Shown piece after piece: positions 22,852 to 37,200 of a DNA stretch of 64,000 nucleotides. Origin of the DNA: Callipepla californica brunnescens. Taxonomy: Eukaryota; Chordata; Aves; Galliformes; Odontophoridae. The position numbers were made by a program, and so were the translations under genes. Positions within the stretch are counted from its first letter, which is position 1; every line of letters starts with the position of its first letter. The notes under the pieces were generated by a model. The model did not search any database and was not told where the DNA came from. It worked only from the letters and a program-made list of their open reading frames with translations. The DNA lies in contig JALIRH010000003.1 in assembly GCA_023055505.1 (NCBI GenBank), positions 35,900,842-35,964,841 on the forward strand, read 5' to 3'.

Positions 22852-25122
22852 CTAAGCAATGTATTAAGCGTGCTCCAGAGATCCTCTGTTCCCATTCTAT
22901 CACTCAGCATACACAAAAAGCTTTTGGTTAGGCTTGTGAAAAGATCAGGGATGCTGACTTACTTGATGTCAATGATTTCAAATGCCTCTCTGCTATATTT
23001 TTCTGAACTGAAAGAGTAGATTAGAGCAAATAACCTGGTGTCAGAAGTCACTTGGTTCTGGTTCAACTCAAACAAAGTTGAGGTAATGTCACAGTTGTGA
23101 CTGCCAAGTTCTGCAGTCCTTCATTTCTGCATGCAGGTCTTCTGAAAAGCACAGCTCAAGAAGGCAGAATATGTAAACCTATATTCAGGACTTGCTGACA
23201 CTTCAGTGAACATCACTGAATGGCAGCTTTTTCTTTTGCATAAAATCTCCTTGTTTTAGAGGAAGAATGGCTTTGCTTCTAGGAAGACAATTTCTGCATT
23301 TATCTAAACAGTACAAAGAACACATAATATTTGACTCATCCTTAAAACAACCACAGTCTGTTCAAGAGTGATGACCCCCTAATGTAGCCTATTACATGTA
23401 CAGTATTGGCAATTTGACATGTGAAAAAATTGCAAAACTTATGTTTTTAAGTGCACACACTTCAAATGAACAACAAGCAGCTGCCTATCCCCTCTCACCA
23501 TGGCCAGAATTCTTCCAATCTCTGCAGACACTATCAAGAGGGAAATTCTAGATTTGTTCCACTTTAGACAGCAAAAAACCAGAGAGTAGCAAGGTTTTTG
23601 TTTTGTTTTGTATTTTACAGGTATGAGTTCTAACTGATCCTCAGCTATTTGGAAATGTGACCTTAGTGAAACACTTATGTGAAAGCCAAGGACTATTGAA
23701 ATCCTGCCAGTGCCAGACACATAATGCGCGCATACGCATGTCCATTGAACATCCAGTACATAAAAACTTTGACATGCAGCCTCCCACAGCCCTCCAGAAC
23801 GGTTATCTATCAGAAAAAGAGATCTGATTCTAGGTGAGAGCTAGGAAGGGCTCTGTTTCTAGTAGTTCATTTTATACAATGCTGGTGCAAATGCCTTGTT
23901 TTTCATTTTTATTAATTTATCACTAAAGTGACAGTACATAAGACCTATGAAAAATAATTTAGTAGGTTGGCTGTCCTAGCCTGCTGATCTTGGTGGAGCT
24001 CAGGTAACTCTAAAGAAGGTTACATTACAGTCCCATTGTGCCCCTCTGTCTACAGTTCTTAATCTAGCCCCCTCATTTGTTCATAATTCATATTGACTTT
24101 ACTACGCACAACTCACTCCTTCTTCATTTTTTAATACTTTTATGGTTTGTCTTGCAAAAAATGATCTTAAATATTCAAGAACTTCAGATCAGTCGAGATT
24201 TCTTTATAATGAATGCATAACACAAAATAAAGATTTAGTAAAGCACTCTCAGTGAACAGAGGGGAAAAAAATTACAAGGCCAAATCATACGGCCATTAGT
24301 TTTCCCTTGAGAGATCTCTGTGAAATCTCTGATTCCTGGATTTCAGTTGTTTTTTAGAAGAACCAACAAATGGCGCTCCTGAAATCCCCCTTAGCTGAAG
24401 CACTCCCTCCCTGAGCCAATAAACCTTCATTAAGCTATCTGAATTACTTTTTAAATTAAGAGAGCAGCACATGTTTCTGCATACTAGAACAATGAGAGGC
24501 TCTTGGCAACAATCCTGCTCAAGTAATTACAGTATTTTACATTTTTATGCTGCCTTTCATGTTGCCAGGTCCCAGAGTGCCACACTAAACCCAGGGCTGC
24601 CTCCCTTTCTCACTGTAGGACGTGCACAGGTCCCACAGATTCCACATGTGCTTGCTTTACACACAACCAAGAATGTCACTACTGACAGTATCACTGATAA
24701 ATGTCATTAACATAAAAAGCACAGTAGTTATGAATTCAGGCCAAGGAATCTGACACGATCATATGAAAAGTGGCAGAAATGCGGAAAATATTTCTACCAG
24801 GCAAATAGCCAGAGCCTTAAATGCAATGGCACAGGCTGATGCACAATCCTAACATCTTCAAAAGATGCAAAAGCAAAACCACTTTTTAGTGGCGATTTTT
24901 TTTCCTCATTGTTTATTGTTACCACACTAAAAATCCTGCCACAGCTGAAGGTATTCACTGTATATATCTTGTGGTGGCTACATTCAGCTATAAAGGGATT
25001 AACTCCAAACCAAAGCCAGCTCTCTTGATGGCCATGTGGTCCCTTGCTCCACATATGCTGGTGGTGTTATGAAGTGTAATGTTGTCACCAAAATGCCTAT
25101 CAAGGATGGGAACCCGCACCTC

Positions 25123-25385
25123 CAGAATCATCTTAGAATCAAAGCGTGGTTTGGATTGGCAGGGATCTTAAAGCCCACACAGCCCCACATGCCCATGCCA
25201 TAGGCAGGGCTGCCACCCATCAGCTCAAGCTGCCCAGGATCCCATCCAACCTGACCCTGAGCACCTTGAGGGATAGGGCACAGTTTCTCTAGGCAGCGAT
25301 GTCATTACCTCATCACACTGTGAGTAAACAATTTCTTCCTAACATCCAACCTAAACCTCCCCTCTTTTAGCTGAAGACTACTAAA
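25123..25385 (-). mobile_element. CR1 LINE 3' end, minus orientation
   Basis: Reverse-complement CR1: 'tggtttggattggcaggga', then 'ccataggcagggctgccacc', 'ctcaagctgcccaggatccc', 'atccaacctgaccctgagca', and 'caatttcttcctaacatcc' with 'aacctcccctcttttagct' at the truncated 5' side. The low-coordinate end carries the degenerate 'agaatcatcttagaatc' octamer tail. About 260 bp; no reverse transcriptase. Confidence 0.95.
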
Positions 25386-26700
25386 AAGAAAGGTTGTGTT
25401 TGGGTCCCCTCCACCACAGCACAGCACAACATCACACAGCCCTGGGCCTCTTTGGTTCCAATCAAGAAAAGAAGAAAGGATCGAGGAATGACCGCTGAGG
25501 TCTTGGCAGAACACTGCCTTCGGCATCCCAAAGGCAGACAGCTCATAGCTGGACTAAGCACAGGCCTATTTTCTCTCCAGCTTTTTTTCTACTGTCTATA
25601 GGTATTGCCATTAATTTTGTGCTAATTACCACAATGTGCTGCTACTTTTTCCCCCTGCAAAGCATTTCCAAGCCTCATGTGAGTTCAGAGGGCTACTGTC
25701 TGGCAAAGAAACCTGTGACTTTTCCCATTGTACTGCTCCATCATCACAAGGGCTGAGATGGGAGCCCTGAAGACACTGTTTTGTTCATTTGTAGTGGAAG
25801 AGAAAAAAAACACCAGCAGGACTTCTGCCACTACCCATACACTATATACAGGAGCAATGCTACCTGCAGCCCCATCAGAGCTGTGTGGGCTTGCAACCCT
25901 CCAGGCTTCAAATTTTGGCTTGATCAAAATAAAATCCGCCATTTTCTGCTCATTACAAACAAACAAGAAAGCTCATCCCAAAGATCAAAGCCCCCACACC
26001 TTTGGGGGAGGCAAGAAACACAGATCTTTAACAAATCTTTTTCTTAAAATTATCAGTAGTTGGTTTTGCATTACTTTTAGAAGTCCTCTTTCCAAGCAAC
26101 TATGAGATGAAAAGAAACGCGGCAAAAACAGTGACAAGACAGAGCAAATTACATTTCTGCTCATGAAAAGCATGAAACAATTACAGCAAGAGGACTCTCA
26201 CTCTGCCGAGAGACACCTCACACGTGCTGTTCAGCAAGCTAGCTGGCAAGAACACCATCTGCATACTGTTAAATCAACAGCAAAAACATGTGTTCATCAC
26301 ACCCAGCTGCTGGCATCTTGATTTTTATCATGTTTAGAACAATAAGGTGATATTCTCAAGTAGATGAACTTGAGGTGTACAATGTAAAGGCAAATCTCAA
26401 CTTCCTCAAAGCTGAGGTTTCTCATCAGCTTCAGATCTTCCCCAGGGGATGATCATACCGAGTAGCCCCTTCACAGGCCCTTACTCTACAGTTTTCCCCT
26501 ACCTCTGTTTAGACTTGCTGGTTTACTGCTCCACGTAGCAGCCCAGACACCATCTCTCACCAAGCTTCAGACCAAACACATGTGGCTCTAGCAGTTCTCT
26601 TGAAAGTTGATTTAAGCCTAAATTGCCTGCACCAAATGCTGTACAGGTAAGCACAGCAGAGCACCTGACCTGGCCCTGAGATACCATCATCAAATAAAGA
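25386..26700. other. Unique non-coding sequence
   Basis: No gene or repeat recognised. Overlapping frames on both strands (longest 125 codons on plus, 25728-26105) show no domain. Confidence 0.5.
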
Positions 26701-26753
26701 CGGGGTTTGCACTAGATGATCTCCAGATGTCCCTTCCAACCCCTACAATTCTG
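26701..26753 (+). mobile_element. CR1 LINE 3' tail, plus orientation
   Basis: Only the terminal ~50 bp of a CR1 copy: 'tttgcactagatgatctcca', 'gatgtcccttccaacccct' and 'acaattctgtga'. The match is short but highly characteristic. Confidence 0.82.
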
Positions 26754-27740
26754 TGAAATTTCCCAAAAGGCACAATTACTCATGACCACAATTTGGGCTA
26801 AAACTAGTCTATCTATTAAGGGAATACAGAAATGTAGTGACAGCTGGCCAAAATAAATGCTTTCACAGATATTTAGAAAGCAGTTATTTCAACAACAGGT
26901 TAAACAAACATTTAATATTAATTTCTGGTGTTTTATTGAGGGAAAATAACCTATCCATAAATCTCTAAACTAGCAGAGGCACCTACCACTCCAGACTGAG
27001 CATGAAGAAAACAAACTATACACAGCTAAGAACAGCAGTTGAGATTTAGATCTTATGCCAAAAGATTATTACTTTAGTGATGGGCTCAGTAAATCTAAGA
27101 TGCAGTCTTAGATTCTGTTGACAATGAATAAAATTCTAACAATAAAAGAACACTATACTGGTTTCTAGATCAAATTAAATGAGGATTTAATGGGAAATAA
27201 CTGAAAATGAGAGATTCTTATATTTTTGCATATATTAATTCAAATATTTAAGAGGATTTATAAGGTAACAAAGATTTTTGGTATGGGCATTGCACACGTA
27301 TATACTGTTTGTTGAAACACACAAAAAAGATTAGGAAAAATCAATACTCAATTCTTTTTCTAGATTTTTATCCACTGTAGTATACAAAAGCAATTTAGGT
27401 ACTGGCTGCAGCAAATCCTTACTTCAGCATCTCTCAGACAAGTGTATTTGTCATTCCCTCTGACAAATAATAGGTAACAAGTGGCAAATTAAGACTGTTT
27501 TATACTTAGTGCATTCTAAAAATGTAAGCAAAATACAAATGTAAGCAAAATAGAAATGCTATTTTAGAAAAATAACTCCTTGAAAAAAACGTATTTTGTC
27601 TCTGATCTTTAAAGGTGCAAAAATCAGGAACAGCATCAGTCATGTGCTACCAAAAATACCCACGAGCCAGGAGCCCATGGGCTTTCTAAAAACTGTAACA
27701 TGAAAATCCCTCTCTGAAGGGAGATTTTAGTGAGCCGGGG
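26754..27740. other. Unique AT-rich non-coding sequence
   Basis: Nothing recognised except a local duplication of 'aatgtaagcaaaata' near 27519-27552. Confidence 0.5.
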
Positions 27741-28012
27741 GTCAGCCTTCTCTTGTATAACGGGTGATAGGTCTAGAGGAAATGGCCTCATGTTGCACCA
27801 GGGGAGATCCAGACTGGATGCTTCTCCAGAGCAGTGGTCAGGCACTGGAATGGGCTGCTGAGGGAAGTGGTAGTGTCACCAACCCTGGAGGTTTCAAGGA
27901 ACATTTAGACGCTGTACTGAGGGATATGGTTTAGCGAGAATGATTGGTGATAGGTGAGCTATTGGAGCGGATGATCTTGAAGTCTTCTCTAACCCTGGTG
28001 ATTCTACAGAAG
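27741..28012 (+). mobile_element. CR1 LINE 3' end, plus orientation, internally deleted
   Basis: Shows 'gaggaaatggcctcatgttg', 'caccaggggagatccagact', 'gtggtcaggcactggaatgg', 'ggaggtttcaaggaacattt', 'gatatggtttagcgagaatg' and 'gcggatgatcttgaagtctt', finishing 'ccctggtgattcta'. The usual 'attaggaaaaattt' block between 'actggat' and 'gtggtcagg' is shortened or missing, a small internal deletion compared with the copy at 2205-2441. Confidence 0.94.
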
Positions 28013-30118
28013 GGTCAGCAACATGAGGAACAGCCTTGCCACAGCTTGGAATAATCACTGCATGATGCTGATGACACTGTGCAAAGAGCACAGTGCAAGT
28101 AACATTAGTTAGTCTGTTGAGTAAACTCACCAAAAGACTCTGGGTTTTATGCTGGCTTACAGAAGCAAAATTACAATTAATTCTAATACAACATTCATCA
28201 CATCACCACCTCTCTGTGCAGCCTGTGCCAGTGCTCCTCACCCTCACCGTGAAGTTCCCACACACATTTTTGTGGAACTCCTTATGCATCACTTTGTGGC
28301 CATTTTCCTATGAAGGAAGTGAGACTATATACCTTGAGACCAAGAATTGTATCGCTCCATTAAACTAAAAAGAAAGTTATTCCTATTCATACCAGGCAAC
28401 TAAGTATGAGCATTTCTCTTATACTACCACCTCGATATTAAAGCATACTTTAGAGTTGCTGTTTTCTTGAGGACACTATGACTGCTCTTTTCATAAAGTT
28501 TTAATAGCTGGGATGACAGGAAATGAGCTCTGAAAGTTCCTCTTAGAAAGAATAGAATTTTTCTTTTCAGCTTTAAAATTAAAAAAATATTCAATTCCAA
28601 ATTGAAGTAATGACAGTTCATAAATTTAAGTGTATGGTTATTTTCTAATTTACATTATGGAGTACATTAGTTAATTTTTGCTCCTGATTAATACAGTACT
28701 TAAACCACACCTCAGAAACTGCTTCACTGAAAACAGAAAAGACAGACACTGTGCAACACAGAGGAAATAAAAAGAACTACTGCACAGGACAAAAAAGAAG
28801 GTCAGAATTATTAACTGCAGAAATAAAATTCAAGTCCTGCTTAGTAAATATTTTTCATCTTTACAAAAATATTTACACAGCCACTTCTGATAAGTGCATG
28901 ATAATGACTTGAGGGATGAGTTAATATTCAGTGTACACTGGCCCTTCTACGCGTCCTTCGCAAACCACGCTTTTTACTTGCAAAGCTGCAACTGTACTGA
29001 GACCTCATTTCTTCTTACCATACTCACAATATACAGATGGTATTATTGCATAAACTCACTTAAAGAGGTCAGATCTATTCCTTTGGATCTGCATAGGATT
29101 TAAAAATACCCACCACCAGACAATTTCTACTTTGAAACACTTAAATTCCAGACAAAGCCATTTTTTTCTTTAATAGCATACATTATTACTGACTTTTTAA
29201 AAAACAAGCACATTATGAAATTGGAAGCCAACCATTTCAAAGACATACATCTTCTACTGGACTTCAGCTGAGAGCCCCCACTGCTTATAGCAAGGCAGCA
29301 GCTCAGAGCTTCACAGCCTGTCTGCATGGTATGGGGAACATCAATCATCATGGCAGACCCTCAGCTATATTAGACAGATATCCTTCAACAGCAGGAAAGT
29401 CAGGAAGAAAGCCCAACATACATTAAGTCAATAAACTGAACAGAAATATCTGTGGCTAAATCTATCTGGGGACTTTCCCTGCCTCCAGTTCTCCCCCAGT
29501 ACTCAGTCATGTTGTTCCATCACCAGCAATGGAAGCAGGTGCTCCTCACAGCAACTGAGGATACCCTGGAAGTTCTATTCAGTACCTGCCCCAGTGAACT
29601 GGCCTCATACTCTCTAAATCACATTCTAGTAGTTTAAACTACTTGTAGTTTAAAAACAGGGTAGGAAAAATGACCTCCTTCCACCTTTTTTTATTCACCG
29701 CATTTGTGTCCACAGACCAGAAGCCACCACAACAGATGCTGCACTTCAAAACAGCAAAAAAAATCAGTGTTACTTCCAGCACTCCCAGTAACAAAGATCC
29801 TCAGAAACAAATGGTTTCACATATATTTGGCCTTCCAAGGCTGAAGCCTCCTAGGAGGAGCCCATCACATTCTACCATGCTGAACAAGAGCAACTAAAAT
29901 AGAAAGACTGCTCTATACAATAAAATGTTTTAAATTAAATTCTAACAGTAGAAAAACTTACAGAAGCACATGCTGTCAGTTAAGTACAAATGACGAAACT
30001 GTATGTCACACTAGTGTTTATATGGAACTATAAATCACATTTCCATAAACACTTCAGTTATGCTAGGAAGTTTTTTGAGAAGTAACATTTCCAGTATGAG
30101 AAAAGCCACAAACTCACT

Positions 30119-30134
30119 CTACGTAGCTACGTAG
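30119..30134. repeat. 16-bp perfect palindrome CTACGTAG x2
   Basis: CTACGTAGCTACGTAG reads identically on both strands and is also two tandem copies of an 8-bp palindrome. The neighbouring bases do not extend the symmetry. Function unknown; it could be a protein-binding site or coincidence. Confidence 0.7.
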
Positions 30135-30279
30135 CCTAGGCTGAAGTACTCTGAGAACCCAAACATTGCAAATGCTACCAGCCATTGAGCATGGGACCAA
30201 GAGCTTGGCTTCTCTCTCAGTCCCGGCAAGCAGCTTCACTAGTTTTTCATTGACTTTCTACATTAACTGCTTTATAAGT

Positions 30280-30345
30280 ACTTTTATTTATTCATTTATT
30301 ATTTATTTATTATTTTTATAAGTATTTTTATTTATTCACTTATTT
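30280..30345. repeat. TTTA-rich low-complexity tract
   Basis: Imperfect TTTA/TTTAT units across about 65 bp. Confidence 0.8.
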
Positions 30346-33300
30346 TGTACCTAACGTACTACATTTTATATCCTCCCTTAGTCAAAAAAAATAAAGCAGC
30401 TAAGAAAGGTCAAATTATGCAGCACAAAAAGGTTCAGATACTTCTTTGGTACAGAAATATTCATTGACAGCTGATTGAGTTTATTTACTATAACCTTTTC
30501 TGCTGTCATTTCAGAATCTATTTCAGCTCCCCCATGGAAGCTGAAGCCATTAGATTGAATTATCATTCTGAATGCAAATTGCATGAGATAACACCAAATT
30601 ATAAAGGTTTTGATTCCTGTAGTTATTGTGATGCTTCTCCTTTAGAGAGATTACAGGTCTGTTATTTGCTTTTATATTAACAGTCATGATTTTCACTATT
30701 CCTGACATCAGTGTTCATTCATCATATGTGTAATAGCTGAACATCAGAATATGTACCATAGGGTGCATGTTGACATGCAAAAAATAAATGAATATCTCTA
30801 ATATTAAACAGTCTGAACTGTGAGGGCACAAATCAATCAAATGCAGAGTAGAGAAAGCTGGGAGAGTCTAGGGGTTTTTTTCAGGTTTTACCAAGATCCA
30901 GCACAAAACACTTGTACTGGAGCCAGGAGCTGAATTTTGATGCTCAGTGCTTTTACTGAAGACTTCAGAAAAGCTAGAACTTGCTAGTAACAAATAATGG
31001 ACGGATTCCATTCTCTCCTCATCACAAAAACAACTATCTTTGCTAAGAGAAAAGATCAAATGTGTTGACAAAACCCACCTGTATGTCTCTAGGTTTCCTC
31101 TCTAGCCTTCTGTCCTGACACAGCTTTACCAGGTGTGCATCTCTGCATGGAAATCCTGTGCTATCACCAGACCCAAACCAGCATTTCCTCCACTTGGTGC
31201 AGCTCCTTTTACTTCTTCATCACCCACATCAACCACACTGTGAATATTCCAACTGCAAATACTTCTTTGAACTCCTGCTTCCATCCCTGCCATCCACTAC
31301 ATCAATTCTTAAAGGGAAAAATGGCTTTGCCATCTGTCAGGGTGTCTCTTTCCACTCAGTAGGTGGCAAGTACCTGTCAAGTACCGTGACTCTTAAAAAT
31401 CTTACCAACTAAGGCGCTCCCTGCTTTCCAGGGGTCACCAGAGCAGGTGACAACTGTGGCCCAGAGGAAGAATACAAGCAACTCATCAAACTTTCTAACA
31501 ACTGATCAGCTACTTTGAGGCAAAATCGGGCAACTTTCTAACAACAATTAATGAGCATTATGGATAAGGGTACTTGGCATAGGTGTTATTTCCTTATCAA
31601 CTACTTTTCAGCAAATTTAGGCAACAGCTACTGAAGAAAAGCAAGACAAAGAAGAAAGAGAAGAATGATCAGAAAGCAAGACAAAAGAGATTTAGAGATA
31701 GATACAGTTTACCACTCCCAGATCCAGTATTATCTTGAGTCTGCAGTCTTGACCACTGGGCAGTGAGTTGACAAAGGTAGATGTGTGTTCTCCATCATAC
31801 AGTCTGGTTGGTCTGAGACTGCCCTTCAGGGTGGCATCCTACTTGTGTTGAGATAATTCAGGAGTTTTTGATGAGTTTCTGGTCATCACGAACATCCTCC
31901 TCCCTTTTCTGATGTTTAAAAGACACCAGGGGACATGAGAGGAAGTGAAGGCAAATGGCCCATCACTCCACCTCCACAGAATGAGATTCCATAGACCTTA
32001 CAGCTTCCAATTTGGGTCCTTAAGATGCCATTCTTCTATTCTCACTGCTGTTACAGTTAATTATTGTTTGAGTCAACAAGTTCCTTATACAGCCCATAAG
32101 GCTCCATTCTGTAAAGCCCCATTCTGTCTCAGATACAGAGCTAGGCATTCCACCTGACAGCAGCAAGTGGTTAAACAAGTAGTAAGAGATCAAAGCCAAG
32201 CACAGAGAAGCCAGAAATAGACCATACCTGTACTTAAACAACCTATGCATCCCTCAGATCCGTTATTTCCTGGCTCTGCCTGGACCATTACCATTTGTTT
32301 TGAGTGTAACTACAGAAGAGCAAGGAAGCAGCAGTGCTTTGTTCTGCAGAACCCTCCCCACATTACTGCCCTGTGCTCTGCCTGCTCCAAGATCAAACAA
32401 AAAGCAGCTCCGGGATTTTTCTGCTGTCCTTGTGTAGTTGTCTACTTAAAGGGCATACTAGCATAACACAGCATTTATCCCAGGTCAGAAATTTGAGGGG
32501 AAAAAAAAAAACAACAGTAACCTGGTAGGATGCAAGATGGACTTTTGACCCCTCCACAGAAGCTACTGGACACTATACTTTAGCATGGCCTTTATACCAC
32601 TTATCATATCCCTAAAATAGGCACTACATGTGTGGCTCCCTTGGCAGAAGCATTGGGAAATACTCCAGTTCAAATAGAACTCCTTAACACCGATGCAGTA
32701 TTAAGAAACAGGCAATACTACTTTTTTATTATAGCACTGGATGCACAGGGGATATTCCCAACTAATGCATACCTCAACAAAACAAAAGTACATCTTTTAA
32801 ATTTGAGCAAACTACATCTGTGCATTTGGAGAGAGGTTTGCAGATGCAAACCACACAAAGCCATGCACATAAACATATGTAAGTCATAAATGCTCCAAAC
32901 TGGTGGAGAGTCCTCTGCTGAGATACAAACTAATGACAAGGTACACACAGGGGTACACAGGGTAGCGCCTATATATCAGAAAGACACTTTCTGTGCTTTG
33001 ATCTAATGTAAGAGAAAAGCAGACTCACTTCAATGGCAGGCAAACTGTCTGACACAGAATTCTAAAAGTTAAACCGTGGAAAAAAAAAAAGTTAGCAAAT
33101 ATTTACTTGACTCAATACGCAGCCTCACTATATTCCTGTCTTCTACCTAAAGGTCAAACTGTGACTTAAAAGAACCTCAGGGGCACCGAGACTTTGCCCT
33201 AAGAACCAAAACGGTCAGAGATAAGAGCACATGGGTAAGGACAGTGGACTTTACCCTTCCAAAAGAGTCCGTCAGGACAAGTTGGGGGGCTGGGGAGGGA

Positions 33301-34109
33301 CTGTGGTATGGAGACTGCCATAGGCCAAGAGCAATCTGCTACACAAGTGGGCAGAAAAGAGGACTGAGCTGTACCTAAGAGGAGAGCCTCAGTGGCAACA
33401 CTGCTGCTGCAAGCTTTGTCTGGCCTGGGGATGACATGGAGCAGTACTGTCTGGCAGCTACACTCAGAAACAAAATCTACTCCAAAGCTTCACAAGAAAT
33501 AAGTTCAGAGACCTAAGTGTGTTTAATGAGTATTAATCTGTTTACAAAGCTGACAGTTGAATTTCCTCTTCAATCTAGATTATATTACATGTCACTTCTG
33601 TTGGTTTCTGGGGACAACAGCAAAAAGAGAGCAACTCATTCAAAAACAAAAGACAACTCATGTTGTGATTGACATGAAAGAAAGTTGTTTTTCATCCGTA
33701 ATTGCTCCCCCCTGGGCTTTCCAACATTTACAAAAGAAAGCTTTTTCCTCATATAGGACTTGACCTATCATAGATTATTGCTGCTGCTCCCACTTCCACT
33801 CCTTCCTGCACACAGAAAAAGAGAACTGCTATCTCAATTTCGTACTGTAATTAAATATTTTCTGATGGCAAATTACTTATTCTTCCTCACCTGCAGCTCT
33901 CCTGGCATTTACAAATCTCCAAATATTAGCAGGCAATTAAAAATCTGTTATTAACAGCATTAATATCCTAAGAGCTTGTCTGATGCAAGCAAGACACAGC
34001 AGTAAACTGCTTAAGAGCAACAATTTAGTTTACTTTCTGTATTTTTCCATTATCAAGTACCTTGCAGTCTGTCAAGGATCTTGAGGAGTCCAGAAAGAAA
34101 TACCATTTC

Positions 34110-34127
34110 AAAAAGAAAGAAAGAAAT
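34110..34127. repeat. AAAG microsatellite
   Basis: Short run of AAAG units. Confidence 0.75.
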
Positions 34128-34142
34128 CTAGTTCTGGCCACC

Positions 34143-34235
34143 AAAAAAAAAAAAAAAAGACTAAAGCACTGTTATTAAAAAATAGCGAATAGATGTGATT
34201 AATACTTCACTAAAATTAAAAAAAAAAAAAAAAAA
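34143..34235. repeat. Two long A-tracts 59 bp apart
   Basis: A16 at 34143-34158 and A18 at 34218-34235, separated by unique sequence. No retrotransposon body could be identified between or 5' of them. Confidence 0.75.
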
Positions 34236-37200
34236 GCCAATTTTATATGAAGCAAAACCAATACAACCTCACAAGCAAATAGGACCTGTTGCTTGATAAG
34301 GAAAACCTAAGATCAAACAAACCCAGATCTCTAAATTTCAGACATTCAAATCAAATGGTCGGTATCACTCAAAATCTCTAGGCTCTTTCTTTCTTTTCAT
34401 ATTGTGTTTCCCTTTTCTACCCTAACATAACTCAGCACAGACTCTGGAAAGCACTGTGGGCCACGGAGAGCCCCCACCTGCCTACTCTGTGTTCCCCAGA
34501 GAGGCTGAGGTACAGATCAGTGCAAGGGGACAGGGAGGGGGACAAGAATCAAGCAAACCCACAGCACTGCTCAGCAAGGGAGGAGAGAGGTTTCACCCTG
34601 GCAAGTCACCTGTGCAGAAGAAAAGATGGAGACAGCAGCTTTTGGACTGCAAAACACCTTATTCCTCATGTGATGTTAATTTAAACCTGATTTCGTATAG
34701 AGATTTGATCCCAGCCCTCTGACAAATGCTGAAAACAACAAATTTTGCAAAGGGCATTTCGTAGGCATACCGCAGCAGAGAACATGTCATCATCTTCAGT
34801 TACAATCTATAAATGAAAATTTCCATATCGAGATCAACATTTAAATTACTGTAGTTCATGTAGAGTAATGTAGTAAAGACCCTTTAATTAGTGCCCCTAA
34901 CAAATGGTATACTTTCCGCAATTTAAGGCGCTGAACATTTTCCTATATTTCCTACTATTGCTACTCTTTTTTCCCAGAAATAAAGCTACATATACATATA
35001 TGCTATTTTTCCCCCTCAGTAGAAGAAATAAATTAACAGCATCAGGAAAATGGAATTTTACAATGACTCTGTATTTATCACACTAAACCACCAGGACTTC
35101 TTGCTCAGCTGGAACCATGCACACTCCCAGATGGTGTATTGGATTATAATTTCACAAAACGAGTTTACTCTCACTACAGTTACTCTTGCAATTTCCACTG
35201 AAAAGTCATCTAAATATTTCCGTAGTATCTGTTCCTACTCCCTGTGGAGTCTCCTACATCTTTTCTATATGACATTATTTTATTTTGCAATCAGGGAATA
35301 ACTGTACCTAGGAAAACTGCTACTGAGCTATTTCTACAGCATTGTTATCTTCCGTTGTTTCATTACAATATTGTTTAATTAATTAGTCAGCTGTTTATAA
35401 ACTGTTTTTTGTTTGTCTTTTAATTTTGTACGTTCATTCACTGTATATCTGGTTTCCTTAACAACTAAGCCGTGACCTGGCATGTTTACTCACAGCCCTT
35501 TCTGAAGGGCAATTAAAATTTGAAAAAACCTAGATGTTGACACCTAAGTGATGCAAGATTTAATCTATTAGCAAAAATTCAATTGCAGGCTCTTCAGCAC
35601 ATATAATTGCACCAACTGTGAAGGAAAGAAAACATCTCCCCCGCACAAAGCCCAGAAGGGCAGCAGATTCTGGGCTTTGGGAGCACAGCCCCAAAGTCAA
35701 CACAAAGTGGGGTATGGAGGAAGCTTCTCACTGGTGCCCCCCCCATGGCCGCCACTGCCCTGTTACGCAGAGTAGTAGGAATGACAAGAAGGCAGCACCA
35801 GGGCAGGTACCCTCACACCCCACCTCCTTCTCAGCTGTGCATAAAAAGGGTAGAGCACTCATGTATCACCAGCTGTGCTCTCCAGTGGTGGCACTAGTGG
35901 GAACATGAAGGGAAAGCAAACATAAGGACAGACTGTTCCCTTTGCTTAAGGCATATAAAAATCAGACAGTGAAGCACAGTTCCTGAAGCAGGATAGGGGC
36001 CTGAACTGGAAGCAATGCAAAGGGAAGGAGGTCCACTACTGCAGGCCCTGGGGTGTGGAGCTGGCCACAATGAGGCCTCTCTGAGGAAGCACACACAGCC
36101 CAGTGCAAGGCTTGCAGCACTACCTGTGATATTTCTGAAAGGCAATAACAGCAACAGGTTGGAGGTGGTCCAGGATTCTCCTCCAGTCACTCAAGAAACC
36201 TGACATCCAACTGGGTCTGAGAATAAATCCTCTTTTCACAAAAGAATCACCCAGAGAAGTCCCTGTCTGAAGTTTCTAATGCTGAGAGAAATACACTGAC
36301 GTATAGATTTTTCGGAAACAAAATGGTACGTTTGTTTCCTGAACATAACTGGACTAAGGTACAAACATCAGAAAAAAAAATTTATATCTCAATTGGCAGG
36401 TTATTCTGCTCAGAGCACAACACAGCATTACAGAAAGGCATTATTTGGCTTTAGGGCTCGTCAGTGGCATTACACAATCCAGCATCCAAGGATTCATATT
36501 ATAAACTCACTTTGTTTGAAAACGAAAGCTTCTTCATGATTTATTGATTTTGTTTGTGCAAGTGGAAGACAGCTCATGGGTAGTCTTCAGTAGCAGATAC
36601 TACAGCTCTAATCAGGTCATCAATGCCTGGAAAACTGGAAAGTGGCTTGTTTGATCAAAATCAAACCAACTCTGTACATTTAAGAAGTTTAAAAATTACC
36701 TGTCTCACTGTGTACGCTACTGTGAAATAACAGCTGATGAAGCTAACATCTTACGTGGCTGTTACAGTACCACATTGGCACCATTGCCAATGCAGACATC
36801 TTAAAATACTGAAAAGCATCTCATTCTTGTAATTTGCATCAGTGGCAAAAAGAAGACAGCCTAGAGAAACAGAATTTCTGGGAAACATCACTCTCATCGA
36901 GATGGGTAACAAAGCAAACATAGTTATGCACTCCCTGTTCTGCTAAGTGAAGGCAAGCAAATTTGATAGCAAGCTCAGCCTGAAGTTATAATCACTGTGG
37001 AATTGCCTACTGCTTCTGGCCACCTAAGCAACTGTCTAGGGCTGCTCAGTCAAACAACATTGCTGGTAAGCAACAGAACAACTCGAAGTTTGTTTGGCTT
37101 TCAATGTCAAACTTGTGGAGTAGATGCCACATTTTAAGGAATAAGGAAAAGGTATCAGGAAAAAGCTACTAAAAATAATGCAGGTCTGTTGTCTTCTCTA

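Larger units (their letters stand above)
22190..25122. other. Unique AT-rich non-coding sequence
   Basis: No gene recognised. It contains a TA/CA microsatellite near 22545-22573 and a candidate exon at 22806-22851. A plus-strand donor-like site near 22341 is discussed among the rejected items. Confidence 0.5.

Noticed and set aside
31488..31546. 14-bp direct repeat 'aactttctaacaac' at 31490 and 31533
   Set aside because: Short, isolated, and no inverted ends or element between the copies.
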